Below the pieces are notes generated by a model that worked only from the letters and a program-made list of their open reading frames with translations, did not search any database and was not told the DNA's origin. Source: JBELMB01 sp042088665 (GTDB lineage: Bacteria > Pseudomonadota > Alphaproteobacteria > Rhodobacterales > Rhodobacteraceae). From it: DNA of 51,965 nucleotides. This document shows positions 8,784-17,496 of this stretch, piece after piece (positions within the stretch are counted from its first letter, which is position 1; every line of letters starts with the position of its first letter). The stretch spans positions 1 to 51,965 of the forward strand of contig JBELMB010000013.1 of the NCBI GenBank assembly GCA_042088665.1, written 5' to 3'. The translations under genes were made by a program, and so were the position numbers.

Positions 8784-9632
8784 ATGAAACAAGACCTGTC
8801 TCTGGATGACCTGCACGCCTTCCTCGCCATCGCGGATGCAGGGGGCCTTGCCGGGGCCGTTCACACCACAGGTGTCAGTGCGCCCACATTGAGCCGCCGC
8901 ATGACCGCGCTGGAGGCTAGCCTGAACATGCGGTTGTTTGAGCGCGGACCACGTGGCTATGCCCTGACCGCGCAGGGTCGGGCGCTATGCGCCGAGGCCG
9001 CGCCACTGCGGGAGACCGCGCAGAGGGTCGCGCGCTTTGCAGCCGAAGCGCCGCAGGCCCGGGTCCGGATCACCGCTGGCCCATGGACCGCGCATTTCCT
9101 CGCGCAGAACCTGCACCGGATCTGGTCGCCAGACGCGCTCTGGACGCCGGAATTCGTGACGGCCGCGCACCGTCTGGACATCGCGCGCCGCGAAGCGGAC
9201 ATCGGCATTCGAAACACCCGTCCTGACCAAAGCTGGATGAGCGTCCAGCGCACCGCCCGGGTCAGCTACGCCCGTTGGGCGATCTCCGCCAACGTCACGG
9301 GCCTGATCGCCCCGCCCGAGGCAGAGGCCACGACACCCTCTGCGCGCTGGGTCTGGCGAGAGCATCGCGACGAGATCGTGACCACGGTCAACAGCCCCTT
9401 GCTGGCGCGGGAGCTTGCTCTTGCCGGGCTTGGCGCCGTGGTGTTGCCGGAACTGGCCGCTCAGGGCACGGGCCTGCAACGGCAGGGACCGCCGATTGCT
9501 GACCTGACCCATGACGAATGGCTGACAGCCCACCATGAGGCACGCCACGATCCACCTGTCCGCGCGGCTCTGGACGCGATCGCCAGTCTGCTGACGGACA
9601 CGGACCTGCGCCCCGGCCCGGATCCACAGTAG
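8784..9632 (+). CDS. LysR-family transcriptional regulator
   Basis: The 282-residue protein has the LysR winged helix-turn-helix at residues 5-64 (DLHAFLAIADAGGLAGAV ... SRRMTALEASLNMRLFERGPRGYALTAQGR) followed by a shorter and diverged effector domain. It probably acts as a DNA-binding regulator in the cytoplasm. It stands alone: the permease lies 391 bases upstream and a 559-base gap follows, so its target is not evident. The effector domain lacks any ligand signature I can read. Confidence 0.88.
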   Translation: MKQDLSLDDLHAFLAIADAGGLAGAVHTTGVSAPTLSRRMTALEASLNMRLFERGPRGYALTAQGRALCAEAAPLRETAQRVARFAAEAPQARVRITAGPWTAHFLAQNLHRIWSPDALWTPEFVTAAHRLDIARREADIGIRNTRPDQSWMSVQRTARVSYARWAISANVTGLIAPPEAEATTPSARWVWREHRDEIVTTVNSPLLARELALAGLGAVVLPELAAQGTGLQRQGPPIADLTHDEWLTAHHEARHDPPVRAALDAIASLLTDTDLRPGPDPQ

Positions 9633-10191
9633 TGCTTGCACATGCCCGCGTGGCGTGACCGCTGCTTTTGCCCGTCATGGGGGTCATGGCTTGACCGTTG
9701 GCGTCCGCTGCATCCGCAACCGCGCCGGCAACAGCCATCCAGAGGTCTGCATTTGAAGGATCACCACATCGCATCTGCCCATTGGCATGTGACGAGTCCC
9801 CGCCCCCCAGCATGGCTTGAGGGCCAGGGCCTTGGCCCACAGGCGCGGCGGAAACCGCACCTCAAAAATGGGACTTCGCCCCAGCGCTGCGCGGAAATTC
9901 TCTTTCGGCACGCGTCGCTTGGCTGACACACCGCCTGCCCCGTCCATTTGTCGCAGAACACCGTCAAAGCCGTACTGAACCGCGCGACGGCCACCCGTCG
10001 ACACCGGCGGGACGTCCCGATCAGGAAGCGGAAACAAGGCGATCTCTCGGTTGGGGCGTCACCCGCCCGGGCAAGCAGGCAACAGCCCCTGCCCATTGGA
10101 CCGCCAAGAAAGCACCCGCCATCGCGAATCAAGCTCGTTTTCGAGTTTCGCTGCGCTTGCAAAGGATCCGGCCTTGGGTCTAACAAAGATC
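9633..10191. other. 559-base region without a convincing gene
   Basis: A minus-strand frame at 9684-10037 (117 codons from an ATG) and several overlapping frames exist, but none shows a domain, a good ribosome binding site or a link to neighbours. A short palindrome CTCG-TTTT-CGAG lies near 10133-10144. The TSUP gene's promoter should be in the last 150 bases. It could be decayed coding sequence; I cannot show this. Confidence 0.35.
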
Positions 10192-11106
10192 ATGCAGGTC
10201 TATCTCCCCATCGCCGAAGTTTCCGTGAATGCGCTCCTCCTCCTTGGCCTCGGGGGGCTCGTGGGTGTGCTTTCCGGGATGTTCGGCGTGGGCGGCGGTT
10301 TTCTGATGACGCCGCTGTTGTTTTTCATCGGCATCCCCCCCGCTGTTGCGGTCGCTACCGAGGCGAACCAGATCGTTGCCTCCTCGTTTTCGGGCGTGCT
10401 GGCGCATCTGAGGCGAAAAACGGTGGATTTCAGGATGGGCACCGTCCTGTTGATCGGCGGCCTCGTCGGTGCGGCGCTGGGGGTGGTGATCTTCAACTAT
10501 CTCAAGGCGCAGGGGCAAGTCGATCTGCTGGTCCGGCTGTGCTACGTGGTCTTTCTCGGCGTGATCGGGTCTTTGATGTTCGTCGAAAGCCTGAACGCCC
10601 TGCGCAAGACGCGCAAGGGTGTCCCACCCAAGCGCCGCAAGCACGGAATGATCCACGCGCTGCCCTTCAAGATGCGGTTTCGGACCTCTGGACTGTATAT
10701 TTCGGTGATCCCGCCACTGATCGTTGGCGTCTGCGTTGGCATCCTCGCCGCGATCATGGGGGTCGGCGGTGGCTTTATCATGGTGCCAGCGATGATCTAT
10801 CTGCTGGGCATGCCGACAAAGGTGGTCGTGGGCACCTCGCTTTTTCAGATCATCTTTGTGACCGCCTTCACGACATTGCTGCATGCCACCACGAACTTTA
10901 CCGTGGACGTGGTGCTGGCGGTTCTGCTGCTGGTGGGCGGTGTGATCGGGGCGCAGATCGGTACGGTGATCGGCACCCGGTTGAAGGCCGAGCAATTGCG
11001 CATTCTGCTGGCGGGCATGGTGCTGCTCGTGTGCGGCAAGCTGGCGTTGGACCTGCTGCTGATGCCTGCGGAGCTTTATACCATTGGCGCGGCGGGGGGC
11101 CACTGA
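10192..11106 (+). CDS. TSUP-family (TauE/SafE) sulfite/organosulfonate transporter
   Basis: The 304-residue membrane protein has the internal duplication of TSUP transporters: GMFGVGGGFLMTPLLFF near residue 26 and AAIMGVGGGFIMVPAMIYL near residue 186. The family moves sulfite, sulfonates or related small anions across the inner membrane. ATG 10192 fits the hydrophobic start; a TTG at 10174 with AAGGA about 8 bases upstream is a real alternative. It overlaps the TIGR02186-type gene by one base (TGATG), a pairing that suggests joint function. Confidence 0.87.
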   Translation: MQVYLPIAEVSVNALLLLGLGGLVGVLSGMFGVGGGFLMTPLLFFIGIPPAVAVATEANQIVASSFSGVLAHLRRKTVDFRMGTVLLIGGLVGAALGVVIFNYLKAQGQVDLLVRLCYVVFLGVIGSLMFVESLNALRKTRKGVPPKRRKHGMIHALPFKMRFRTSGLYISVIPPLIVGVCVGILAAIMGVGGGFIMVPAMIYLLGMPTKVVVGTSLFQIIFVTAFTTLLHATTNFTVDVVLAVLLLVGGVIGAQIGTVIGTRLKAEQLRILLAGMVLLVCGKLALDLLLMPAELYTIGAAGGH

Positions 11107-11861
11107 TGCGACTGTTCCTTGCCCTGCTTGTCCTCATCTCCCTGCCTGCCCGCGCCGAAGAGGTGGTGCTGGGGCTCAGTCAGGACAGCGTCTCGATTTC
11201 AACCTCCTTCGACGGATCGGAAATCCTGCTTTACGGCGCGGTCAAGCGCGAGACGCCGATCGCAGAGGACCCGCTGCAGGTCATCGTGACAGTGGCAGGC
11301 CCGCTGCAACCGCTGACCGTGCGCCGCAAGGAAAGACGCTTTGGGATCTGGGTGAACACCGATTCCGTCGAAGTGGACGCCGCGCCCTCGTTCTACGCCA
11401 TCGCCACTTCGGCGCCTTGGGACGAGGTGATCACCGATACAGAAGACCTGCGCCACAGGATCTCCATTCCGCGGGCGATCCGTTCCGTCGGGGCGCCCAT
11501 GACGGTGCAAGACAGCCAAAGCTTTACCGAGGCGGTCATCCGCATCCGGTCCGCGGAAGATGCCTACCAATTGCGTGAAAACGCGGTCAGCCTGCGCGAG
11601 CAGACGCTTTTCGATACAGCGATCCAGATGCCTGCCAATCTGACCGAAGGCGACTATCCCGCGCGCATCTTCCTGACGCGAAGCGGACAGGTGATCTCAA
11701 GCTACGAGACAGTGATCGACGTGCGCAAGGTCGGGCTGGAACGCTGGCTCTTCTCGCTCTCGCGAGAGCAGCCGTTGATTTACGGGCTGATGTCGCTGGC
11801 CATCGCCATAGCCGCAGGCTGGGGGGCTTCGGCGGCCTTCCGCATCCTGCGCGCGCAATGA
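11106..11861 (+). CDS. TIGR02186-type membrane-anchored periplasmic protein
   Basis: The 251-residue protein has a Sec signal (MRLFLALLVLISLPARA), a long periplasmic beta-rich part beginning EEVVLGLSQDSVSISTSFDGSEILLYGAVKR, and a C-terminal membrane helix (about 228-246, LMSLAIAIAAGWGASAAF). This is the architecture of the uncharacterised family TIGR02186, which I recognise by its N-terminal phrase. Coupling to the TSUP gene by a one-base overlap suggests it assists that transporter. Its 3' end overlaps the thioesterase gene by four bases. Confidence 0.8.
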   Translation: MRLFLALLVLISLPARAEEVVLGLSQDSVSISTSFDGSEILLYGAVKRETPIAEDPLQVIVTVAGPLQPLTVRRKERRFGIWVNTDSVEVDAAPSFYAIATSAPWDEVITDTEDLRHRISIPRAIRSVGAPMTVQDSQSFTEAVIRIRSAEDAYQLRENAVSLREQTLFDTAIQMPANLTEGDYPARIFLTRSGQVISSYETVIDVRKVGLERWLFSLSREQPLIYGLMSLAIAIAAGWGASAAFRILRAQ

Positions 11862-12307
11862 GCCGGCCGGCCCCGGCCACCCGCACGGCGTACCGCGCGT
11901 TTCGGGCGATCCCGACCCGTTGGAAGGACAATGATGCCTACGGGCATATGAACAATGCCGAGTATCTGTCGATCTTCGACACCGCCGTGAGCCTTTGGCA
12001 GTTGGAACAGGGCTGGACCCTGACCGGACCAGATGCGCTGCGGTTCCTGGTGGTTGAAACCGGGTGCCGCTATCACGCCGAAGCGGGCTTCCCGGATGTT
12101 CTGCACACCGGACTGCGTCTGGGCCACCTTGGTCGTTCGTCACTGCGCTACGAGGTTGGGCTGTTTCGCAACGACGAAGACACCGCCTGTACCGAAGGCT
12201 TCTTCACGCAGGTTTTCACGCAACCCCACGGCGGTTCAGAGCCGCGCCCTGCGCCCATCCCCGACTGGGTACGGGAGACTTTGCAGCCGCTCTTGGTGCA
12301 CGCCTAG
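11858..12307 (+). CDS. Hotdog-fold acyl-CoA thioesterase (YbgC/FadM-like)
   Basis: The 149-residue protein shows the 4-hydroxybenzoyl-CoA thioesterase pattern: RWKDNDAYGHMNNAEYLSIFD at about residues 22-42, with the catalytic aspartate followed by HMNN. It should hydrolyse acyl-CoA esters in the cytosol; chain-length preference cannot be read. It overlaps the preceding gene by four bases (ATGA) and ends the operon. Confidence 0.88.
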   Translation: MSRPAPATRTAYRAFRAIPTRWKDNDAYGHMNNAEYLSIFDTAVSLWQLEQGWTLTGPDALRFLVVETGCRYHAEAGFPDVLHTGLRLGHLGRSSLRYEVGLFRNDEDTACTEGFFTQVFTQPHGGSEPRPAPIPDWVRETLQPLLVHA

Positions 12308-12637
12308 ATTAGGCTGCGGTCCAGCGGGGGTGAGGCCGAAGAGATGCGCAAGCGGGGACCGATGGGCCTTGGCGACACATGTCCAAATGGCATGCGCGGG
12401 GGCGACGGGCAGTCCTCGTGAAAACGCCAGTTGCGCGAGGCTCTGTTTCAAATCGTGAGGGATCTCAACGCCCGTTGACCCGCCCTTAACCGAATCGACC
12501 AAGGATAAAGGGCGGTAGGGAGAGGGCAATTTTCGCGCCATTTTGCGTTTGGAACCGCCTTGGGGCTGCGATGCAAGCCGGTCAATCAAACACATATCGA
12601 GTGCTCAGCGCCACGCGCGCTGGCATACATATCCCGG
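12308..12637. other. Convergent intergenic region with an inverted repeat
   Basis: The thioesterase (plus) and DUF1194 gene (minus) converge on this 330-base stretch. An 8-bp inverted repeat CCGCCCTT/AAGGGCGG (12480-12487 and 12508-12515) could form a hairpin with a 20-base loop. A minus-strand frame (to 12595) is open but without recognisable features. Confidence 0.4.
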
Positions 12638-13309
12638 CTAACGCTCCGCCGTCTGCTTGGTCAGTTCACGCAACAGCTTCTGCCTGATCTTTTCTGGATA
12701 TTCCGTGTGGCTCGCCGCCGTCGCGACAAAGGCCCCTGGCCCCCAGATCACATTCTCAAAGAAGTATCCGGTGAGGTCTTCTTCGGCCCCTTCGATGGCA
12801 AGCGCATTCACGACGATGCCTTCGCGATCCAACATCGGGCGCAGGATCTCAGGCGCCGGTCCTTCGTTCGACACCCCGTCCCCGGACAAGTCGATCACCC
12901 GTCGCCGACAGTCTGGCACCTGAGCAAACAGACCCGCGGAGGTCAGCAATGCCTCTCCCACAGCGGTCGAGAAATGGCGCCAGGCGCGCGGCGCCATGGC
13001 GATCTCATCCGCGAGGCGATCCGTGTCGTCAAAGCCGGAGATCTCGCGCCAGGGCAGCGTGACCTCTTGCCGTGATTCACCCGTCCATTGCACCAGAGCC
13101 ACCCGCGCCTGCATCCGGACCATGGCCTCGGAAACAGATCCATCCCGCAGGGCCTCCGCAAGGCCTTGCATCTGGATCTCATACTCCTGCCGATCGACAG
13201 AGCCGGAGACATCCACCGCCAGCACAAGCGCCACCTCGCAGGCCAACAGCCGCAAGGGGAGGAGACTGAACAAGAGAAGCAGGCCAAGGCGACCGGTCAG
13301 GCGCAACAT
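12638..13309 (-). CDS. DUF1194 family secreted vWA-like protein
   Basis: The 223-residue protein has a Sec signal (hydrophobic residues 5-23, ending LLA) and then ALVLAVDVSGSVDRQEYEIQ, a MIDAS-type DxSxS metal site of a von Willebrand A fold, with VIDLSGDGVSNEG at about residue 140 as the second metal-binding loop. This matches DUF1194, common in alphaproteobacteria, with no known function. It probably binds a divalent cation and a partner protein in the periplasm. It stands alone on the minus strand 129 bases after the DUF4344 gene. Confidence 0.85.
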   Translation of the reverse strand: MLRLTGRLGLLLLFSLLPLRLLACEVALVLAVDVSGSVDRQEYEIQMQGLAEALRDGSVSEAMVRMQARVALVQWTGESRQEVTLPWREISGFDDTDRLADEIAMAPRAWRHFSTAVGEALLTSAGLFAQVPDCRRRVIDLSGDGVSNEGPAPEILRPMLDREGIVVNALAIEGAEEDLTGYFFENVIWGPGAFVATAASHTEYPEKIRQKLLRELTKQTAER

Positions 13310-13438
13310 GCGATCATCTGAGCCATGCGCCGCTCTACTGGCAAGTCACGTCGCAGTGAAGGGCGGGATACACCGGGGCGATGCTGGACCAAAAGGCGAA
13401 ACGACCCAACGTCAAAAGTCGGCGAGCCGAGTCCGCCC

Positions 13439-14167
13439 TCACTCGGACGCGCGATAGAGCACGCGCAGATGCTCGGCAAATTCGGTGCACATGGTCACTT
13501 CCTGTGCGCCGGGATCGTACCATGCATTCGCCACGCCACAGGAGGCAACGACGACACGCAGCGGTTCTGGCCAGCGAAACTCTTCGTTCAGCGCCTCGAC
13601 CTCTGCGCCAATCACATCCGCGGTGAACCCTTTGCGCTGCAGGTCAAAGCGGATCGGGCGGCCGTCTGTCTCCGCCAATTCGTCCAGCACGGGCCCCCAA
13701 CTGTCCCATGCGAGCTCGAATTCCTCTTCGCAGGTCTCCAGCCGGTCCTCGGGCAGTTCCATGTCCTCGGCGAAATCGTCGCGCCCGTCGGGGTCACCCC
13801 CGTAAAACAGACAAACCGTGTTGTAAAAACGCTGCGCGTCCGGACCGTGCACGCCCCACCAGGCGACCTCTTCGCCGCTGCTCTCCAGCGACATGGCTTC
13901 GGCGGCAAACCCGAAGGCGGCGTCATAGGCGATCTCCAGCGCCGCGTCCGGCTCGAAGAAGGCGTCGATCATCAGGATGGAGGCCACGTCTGCCGCGTCT
14001 TCCTCTTGTCCGAAGACAGGAAGGCGCAGCAGGTCGATCATGGCGTGGCCAAGTTCGTGGTAAAAAATTCCCAGCAGGTTCGCCTCGACAAAGGCATCTT
14101 CTGCCTCGTCCGCGACAAGCGGCGTCGGCAGGCAAAGAGCCAGAACCAACGCCGCCGCAGGTTTCAT
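13439..14167 (-). CDS. DUF4344 family putative metallopeptidase, secreted
   Basis: The 242-residue protein has a signal peptide (MKPAAALVLALCLPTPLVA) and FYHELGHAMIDL at residues 35-46, an HExxH-like zinc site in the variant form HELGH, followed by GQEEDAADVAS that can supply the third zinc ligand. This is the DUF4344 putative metallopeptidase pattern. The rest is acidic with several cysteines, fitting a periplasmic enzyme. Its ATG overlaps the stop of a 67-residue ORF by four bases, so the two are probably translated together. Confidence 0.85.
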   Translation of the reverse strand: MKPAAALVLALCLPTPLVADEAEDAFVEANLLGIFYHELGHAMIDLLRLPVFGQEEDAADVASILMIDAFFEPDAALEIAYDAAFGFAAEAMSLESSGEEVAWWGVHGPDAQRFYNTVCLFYGGDPDGRDDFAEDMELPEDRLETCEEEFELAWDSWGPVLDELAETDGRPIRFDLQRKGFTADVIGAEVEALNEEFRWPEPLRVVVASCGVANAWYDPGAQEVTMCTEFAEHLRVLYRASE

Positions 14168-14367
14168 TCTGTAAACCCGAGGTGCTTCAACGCTGCACAG
14201 GCCTGCGCTCGCGTCTTGGGATCCGACGAACGCATTTTGGTATGCAGCCCCTGCACCAGCACGGACAACTCTCTATTGCTCATAAGCCCCCTGATCATGT
14301 CAGGTACATCGTTTTCGGGTACGCTTAACACATCAATTGGCTGAGTCACTTCGAACATACGATTCAT
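14164..14367 (-). CDS. 67-residue protein of unknown function, coupled to the DUF4344 gene
   Basis: The small protein (MNRMFEVTQPIDVLSVPEND ... AALKHLGFTE) is mostly helical by appearance, with no signal peptide or metal ligands. It is preceded by GGGGGA 7 bases upstream of the ATG, and its stop overlaps the next start as ATGA. Strong ribosome binding site plus coupling argue it is real. I do not recognise a family. Confidence 0.6.
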   Translation of the reverse strand: MNRMFEVTQPIDVLSVPENDVPDMIRGLMSNRELSVLVQGLHTKMRSSDPKTRAQACAALKHLGFTE

Positions 14368-14511
14368 TTACAGATCCCCCATGAGTGGCCTGTCTCGAAT
14401 CTCCTCCCGTGTCAAATGTAACGTGGAGTTTACGTTTTCTCCACGAAAATGTTACCCACAGGCAGTGGGTTGACTTGTCCACAAGCCCTCTCTGAAGGTT
14501 CTGATCCGGCG

Positions 14512-16380
14512 CTAACCCTTTTCGTGGAAATAGGCGTAGATGCGTTCTGCGAGCGCTTCGCTGACGCCTTCAACGGCCTTCAGATCCGCGAGATTGGCGC
14601 GCGACACCGCCTTGGCGGAGCCGAAATGCGTAAGCAAAGCACGCTTGCGGGCGGCACCGACACCCGACACCTCGTCCAACGGGTTCGCCACTGCGGCCTT
14701 GGCGCGTTTGGCCCTGTGGGTGCCGATGGCAAAGCGGTGCGCCTCATCCCGCAACCGCTGGACAAAATACAGCACCGGATCGCCGCGCCGCAGCGCAAAG
14801 GGACGTTCCCCCATGCGGTAGAATTCTTCCTTGCCGTGATCCCGGTCGACCCCCTTGGCCACGCCAACAAAGGGCACGTCCTCAACGCCCTGCTCGCGCA
14901 TGATCTCTGCCACGGCAGAGACCTGCCCCGCGCCACCGTCGATCAGCATCAGGTCCGGCCACAGCCCCTTGTCCCGCTCGGGGTCCTCTTTCAGCAGGCG
15001 CTTCAACCGCCGGGTCAGCACTTCTTTCATCATGCCGAAATCGTCACCCGGGGTCAGATCTTCGCCGCGGATGTTGAACTTGCGGTACTGGTTCTTCATG
15101 TAGCCGTCCGGCCCTGCCGCGATCATGGCACCCACCGCATTTGTGCCCTGAATATGCGAGTTGTCATAGACCTCGACCCGTGCGGGCGGCCCGTCCAGGC
15201 CAAAGGCCTCGCCCAAGCCGCGCAGCAGTTTCGCCTGTGTGGCCGTCTCCGCCATCTTTCGGGCAAGACTTTCGCGGGCATTGCGCGCCGCGCCGTCGAC
15301 CAGTTCGGCCTTTTCGCCCCGCTGAGGCACAGCGATCTCGACCTTGCGGCCCAGCTTTTCGGTCAACGCTTCGCGCATCAGGTCGTCGTCTTCGATGCCA
15401 TGGGACAGCAGCAGCAGCCGCGCTGGCTCTTTCTGGTCATAGAACTGACCCAGGAAGGCCTGCATGGTCTCCGCCGCAGAGACGTCCTCGCCCACGCGCG
15501 GATAGAAATCCTTGTTGCCCCAGTTCTGGTTCGCCCGAATGAAAAAGACCTGCACACAGGCCTGCCCCCCCTCCATGTGCAAGGCAATCACATCGGCCTC
15601 TGTCACGCCCTGAGGGTTGATCCCCTGCGCTGTCTGCACCTGCGTCAGCGCGCGGATGCGGTCGCGCAGAGCGGCGGCGCGCTCGAATTCCATCTCTTCG
15701 GAGGCCTGAATCATCTGCTTGCCCAGTTGCTCCTGGATCTCGGTCGACTTGCCCGACAGGTAGCGCCCGGCATCGCGCACGCTGGCGGCATAGGCCTCTT
15801 CGGTGATCTTGCCGACGCAGGGCGCCGAGCAACGCTTGATCTGGTAGAGCAGGCAGGGCCGCGTGCGCCCCTCGAACTGGCTGTCGGTACAGTTGCGCAA
15901 AAGGAACGCCCGCTGCAACTGGTTCAGCACCCGGTTCACGGAGCCGGCGCTGGCAAAGGGTCCGTAGTAGCTGCCCTTGTCCTTCTTGGCGCCGCGGTGC
16001 TTCTTGATCATCGGGAAGCTGTGGTCCGTGACAAGGATGTTCGGAAAGCTCTTGTCGTCGCGCAGCAGCACGTTGAACTTGGGCTTGAGCTGCTTGATCA
16101 GGTTCTGTTCAAGCAGCAGCGCCTCGGTCTCCGTGCGCGTTGTCAGGAACATCATCGAGGCAGTCTCATCGATCATCCGCGCGATGCGGCGGGAGTGCCC
16201 GGTCAGGCGCGCATAGTTAGACACCCGTGCCTTGAGATTGCGCGCCTTGCCCACATAAAGCACCCGACTCTGTGAATCGAGCATGCGGTAGACCCCTGGG
16301 GATCCATCCAACATCTTGATGTACGACTGAATGATGAGAACGCCTTTAGCGGTTTCTTCACCTTCGGTTTGCTCATTCAT
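14512..16380 (-). CDS. uvrC: Excinuclease ABC subunit C
   Basis: The 622-residue protein has the full UvrC layout: GIY-YIG nuclease domain (GSPGVYRMLDSQSRVLYVGKA, about residues 26-46), a cysteine-rich region (RPCLLYQIKRCSAPCVG), the UVR motif around residues 210-245, the RNase H-like nuclease (VEVYDNSHIQGTNAVGAMI; LMLIDGGAGQ), and C-terminal helix-hairpin-helix repeats. It makes both incisions in nucleotide excision repair. Length is normal. A near-match to the alphaproteobacterial SOS box lies 32-46 bases upstream of the start. Confidence 0.96.
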   Translation of the reverse strand: MNEQTEGEETAKGVLIIQSYIKMLDGSPGVYRMLDSQSRVLYVGKARNLKARVSNYARLTGHSRRIARMIDETASMMFLTTRTETEALLLEQNLIKQLKPKFNVLLRDDKSFPNILVTDHSFPMIKKHRGAKKDKGSYYGPFASAGSVNRVLNQLQRAFLLRNCTDSQFEGRTRPCLLYQIKRCSAPCVGKITEEAYAASVRDAGRYLSGKSTEIQEQLGKQMIQASEEMEFERAAALRDRIRALTQVQTAQGINPQGVTEADVIALHMEGGQACVQVFFIRANQNWGNKDFYPRVGEDVSAAETMQAFLGQFYDQKEPARLLLLSHGIEDDDLMREALTEKLGRKVEIAVPQRGEKAELVDGAARNARESLARKMAETATQAKLLRGLGEAFGLDGPPARVEVYDNSHIQGTNAVGAMIAAGPDGYMKNQYRKFNIRGEDLTPGDDFGMMKEVLTRRLKRLLKEDPERDKGLWPDLMLIDGGAGQVSAVAEIMREQGVEDVPFVGVAKGVDRDHGKEEFYRMGERPFALRRGDPVLYFVQRLRDEAHRFAIGTHRAKRAKAAVANPLDEVSGVGAARKRALLTHFGSAKAVSRANLADLKAVEGVSEALAERIYAYFHEKG

Positions 16381-16692
16381 CCCGTCCCGCCCCCGTTTAC
16401 CAAATATTAAGGTTCGATTCCCATTCTGCGCTGCAACGATAAGCCTTGGTCTTCAAGGCAGAATACATCCACTGAAACTGTGGACAACTCTGGTGGCAAA
16501 ATCTGAGCAGCACGTATTTTTCCTTAGTTCTCGACCACTTCCATCACTTGCACAATTTTTAGGCGCTTTGGTAAGGCGCTGATTTTGCTATGGAAAATTC
16601 CTCGCCCAAGGCAAGCCATTGGAAGAGTTAAACTTTTCGTAACGGTTTTGTTAAGGTAATTTTACCGGTGCAAAACTTGTTTCTGACCAGCG
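16381..16692. other. AT-richer region upstream of uvrC
   Basis: This 312-base gap is visibly richer in A/T than its neighbours and should contain the uvrC promoter (minus strand). It holds GTTC-N7-ATTC at 16412-16426, one mismatch from the GTTC-N7-GTTC LexA site used by Rhodobacter relatives, and two near-matches to TTAA-N7-TTAA around 16628-16665. A short palindrome GGTAA-TT-TTACC lies near 16653-16664. No ORF is convincing. Confidence 0.45.
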
Positions 16693-17484
16693 TCATTCGA
16701 CCCCTACAACGTCCGGTGTTTCCCAGCTCAGATGCTGACCGCCGTCGACGCAGATCAACTGCCCCGTGACGCTGCGCGCCTTCAACAGGTAAACAAGTGC
16801 CGCGTTGATCTCCTCCGTAGAGGCCCCCCGACGCAGCAATGTGGCGCCGCGCTGGCGCGCAAAGGCTGCGGCATCCTGACGCCCTCCTTGTAGTGTCGGG
16901 CCCGGACCGATGGCATTGACCCGCACATCCGGGGCCAACCCCTGCGCCGCCGTCTGGGTCAGTGTCCACAGCCCCATCTTGGCAATCGTGTAGCTTGAGA
17001 ACTCCGGATTGAGCTTGCGAACACGCTGGTCGATCATGTTCACGACCAGCGCGCGGGCCAGCGGTTCCCCCGCAGAATCGGGCTGCGCCACGGGGGCTTG
17101 TGCGGCAAAACGCTGGGTCAGCACAAAGGGTGCGCGCAAGTTGCTTTCGATGTGACGGTCCCAGCTGTCGCGCGTGGCGGTCTGCAGGTCGTCATACTCA
17201 AAGATCGAGGCATTGTTCACCAGAACCGTCAGTGGCCCGCCCAGCGCCTCCTGCGCGCGTGGTACGAGGGTCTGCGCGTCTTCTTCGCGGGTCAGGTCGG
17301 CCTGCAGCGCCACGGCCCGCCGGCCCCTCGCCTCGATCTCTGCGGCCGTGTCGGCGGCCTCGGCGCTGGAACCCGCGTAGTGCACAACCACGTCAAAGCC
17401 TTCGTCCGCGAGGCACAGCGCCATGGCGCGGCCAAGTCTCTTGGCGGCGCCGGTGACCAGCGCTCTGGGATGGATGTCGCTCAT
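16693..17484 (-). CDS. Short-chain dehydrogenase, pteridine-reductase-like
   Basis: The 263-residue Rossmann enzyme has TGAAKRLG (residues 11-18), NNAS at about 90, and the catalytic pair SSYTIAK near residue 164. The TGAxxRxG form of the cofactor loop is typical of NADPH-dependent pteridine reductases (FolM/PTR1) rather than of general SDRs, so reduction of dihydropterins is the best guess. It lies 12 bases after the antiporter gene on the same strand, at the end of a minus-strand run. Confidence 0.8.
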   Translation of the reverse strand: MSDIHPRALVTGAAKRLGRAMALCLADEGFDVVVHYAGSSAEAADTAAEIEARGRRAVALQADLTREEDAQTLVPRAQEALGGPLTVLVNNASIFEYDDLQTATRDSWDRHIESNLRAPFVLTQRFAAQAPVAQPDSAGEPLARALVVNMIDQRVRKLNPEFSSYTIAKMGLWTLTQTAAQGLAPDVRVNAIGPGPTLQGGRQDAAAFARQRGATLLRRGASTEEINAALVYLLKARSVTGQLICVDGGQHLSWETPDVVGVE

Positions 17485-17496
17485 TGGGGGACCTCG

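Noticed and set aside
9684..10037. 117-codon minus-strand open frame
   Set aside because: No ribosome binding site, domain or neighbour link; could be chance in GC-rich DNA.
12308..12595. Minus-strand frame after the DUF1194 gene
   Set aside because: It overlaps the 3' end of the thioesterase gene and a hairpin and shows no family pattern.
16411..16422. GGTTCGATTCCC, which resembles a tRNA T-arm
   Set aside because: No matching acceptor, D or anticodon arm can be placed upstream, since that DNA is the start of uvrC. It is better explained as part of the SOS-like box.
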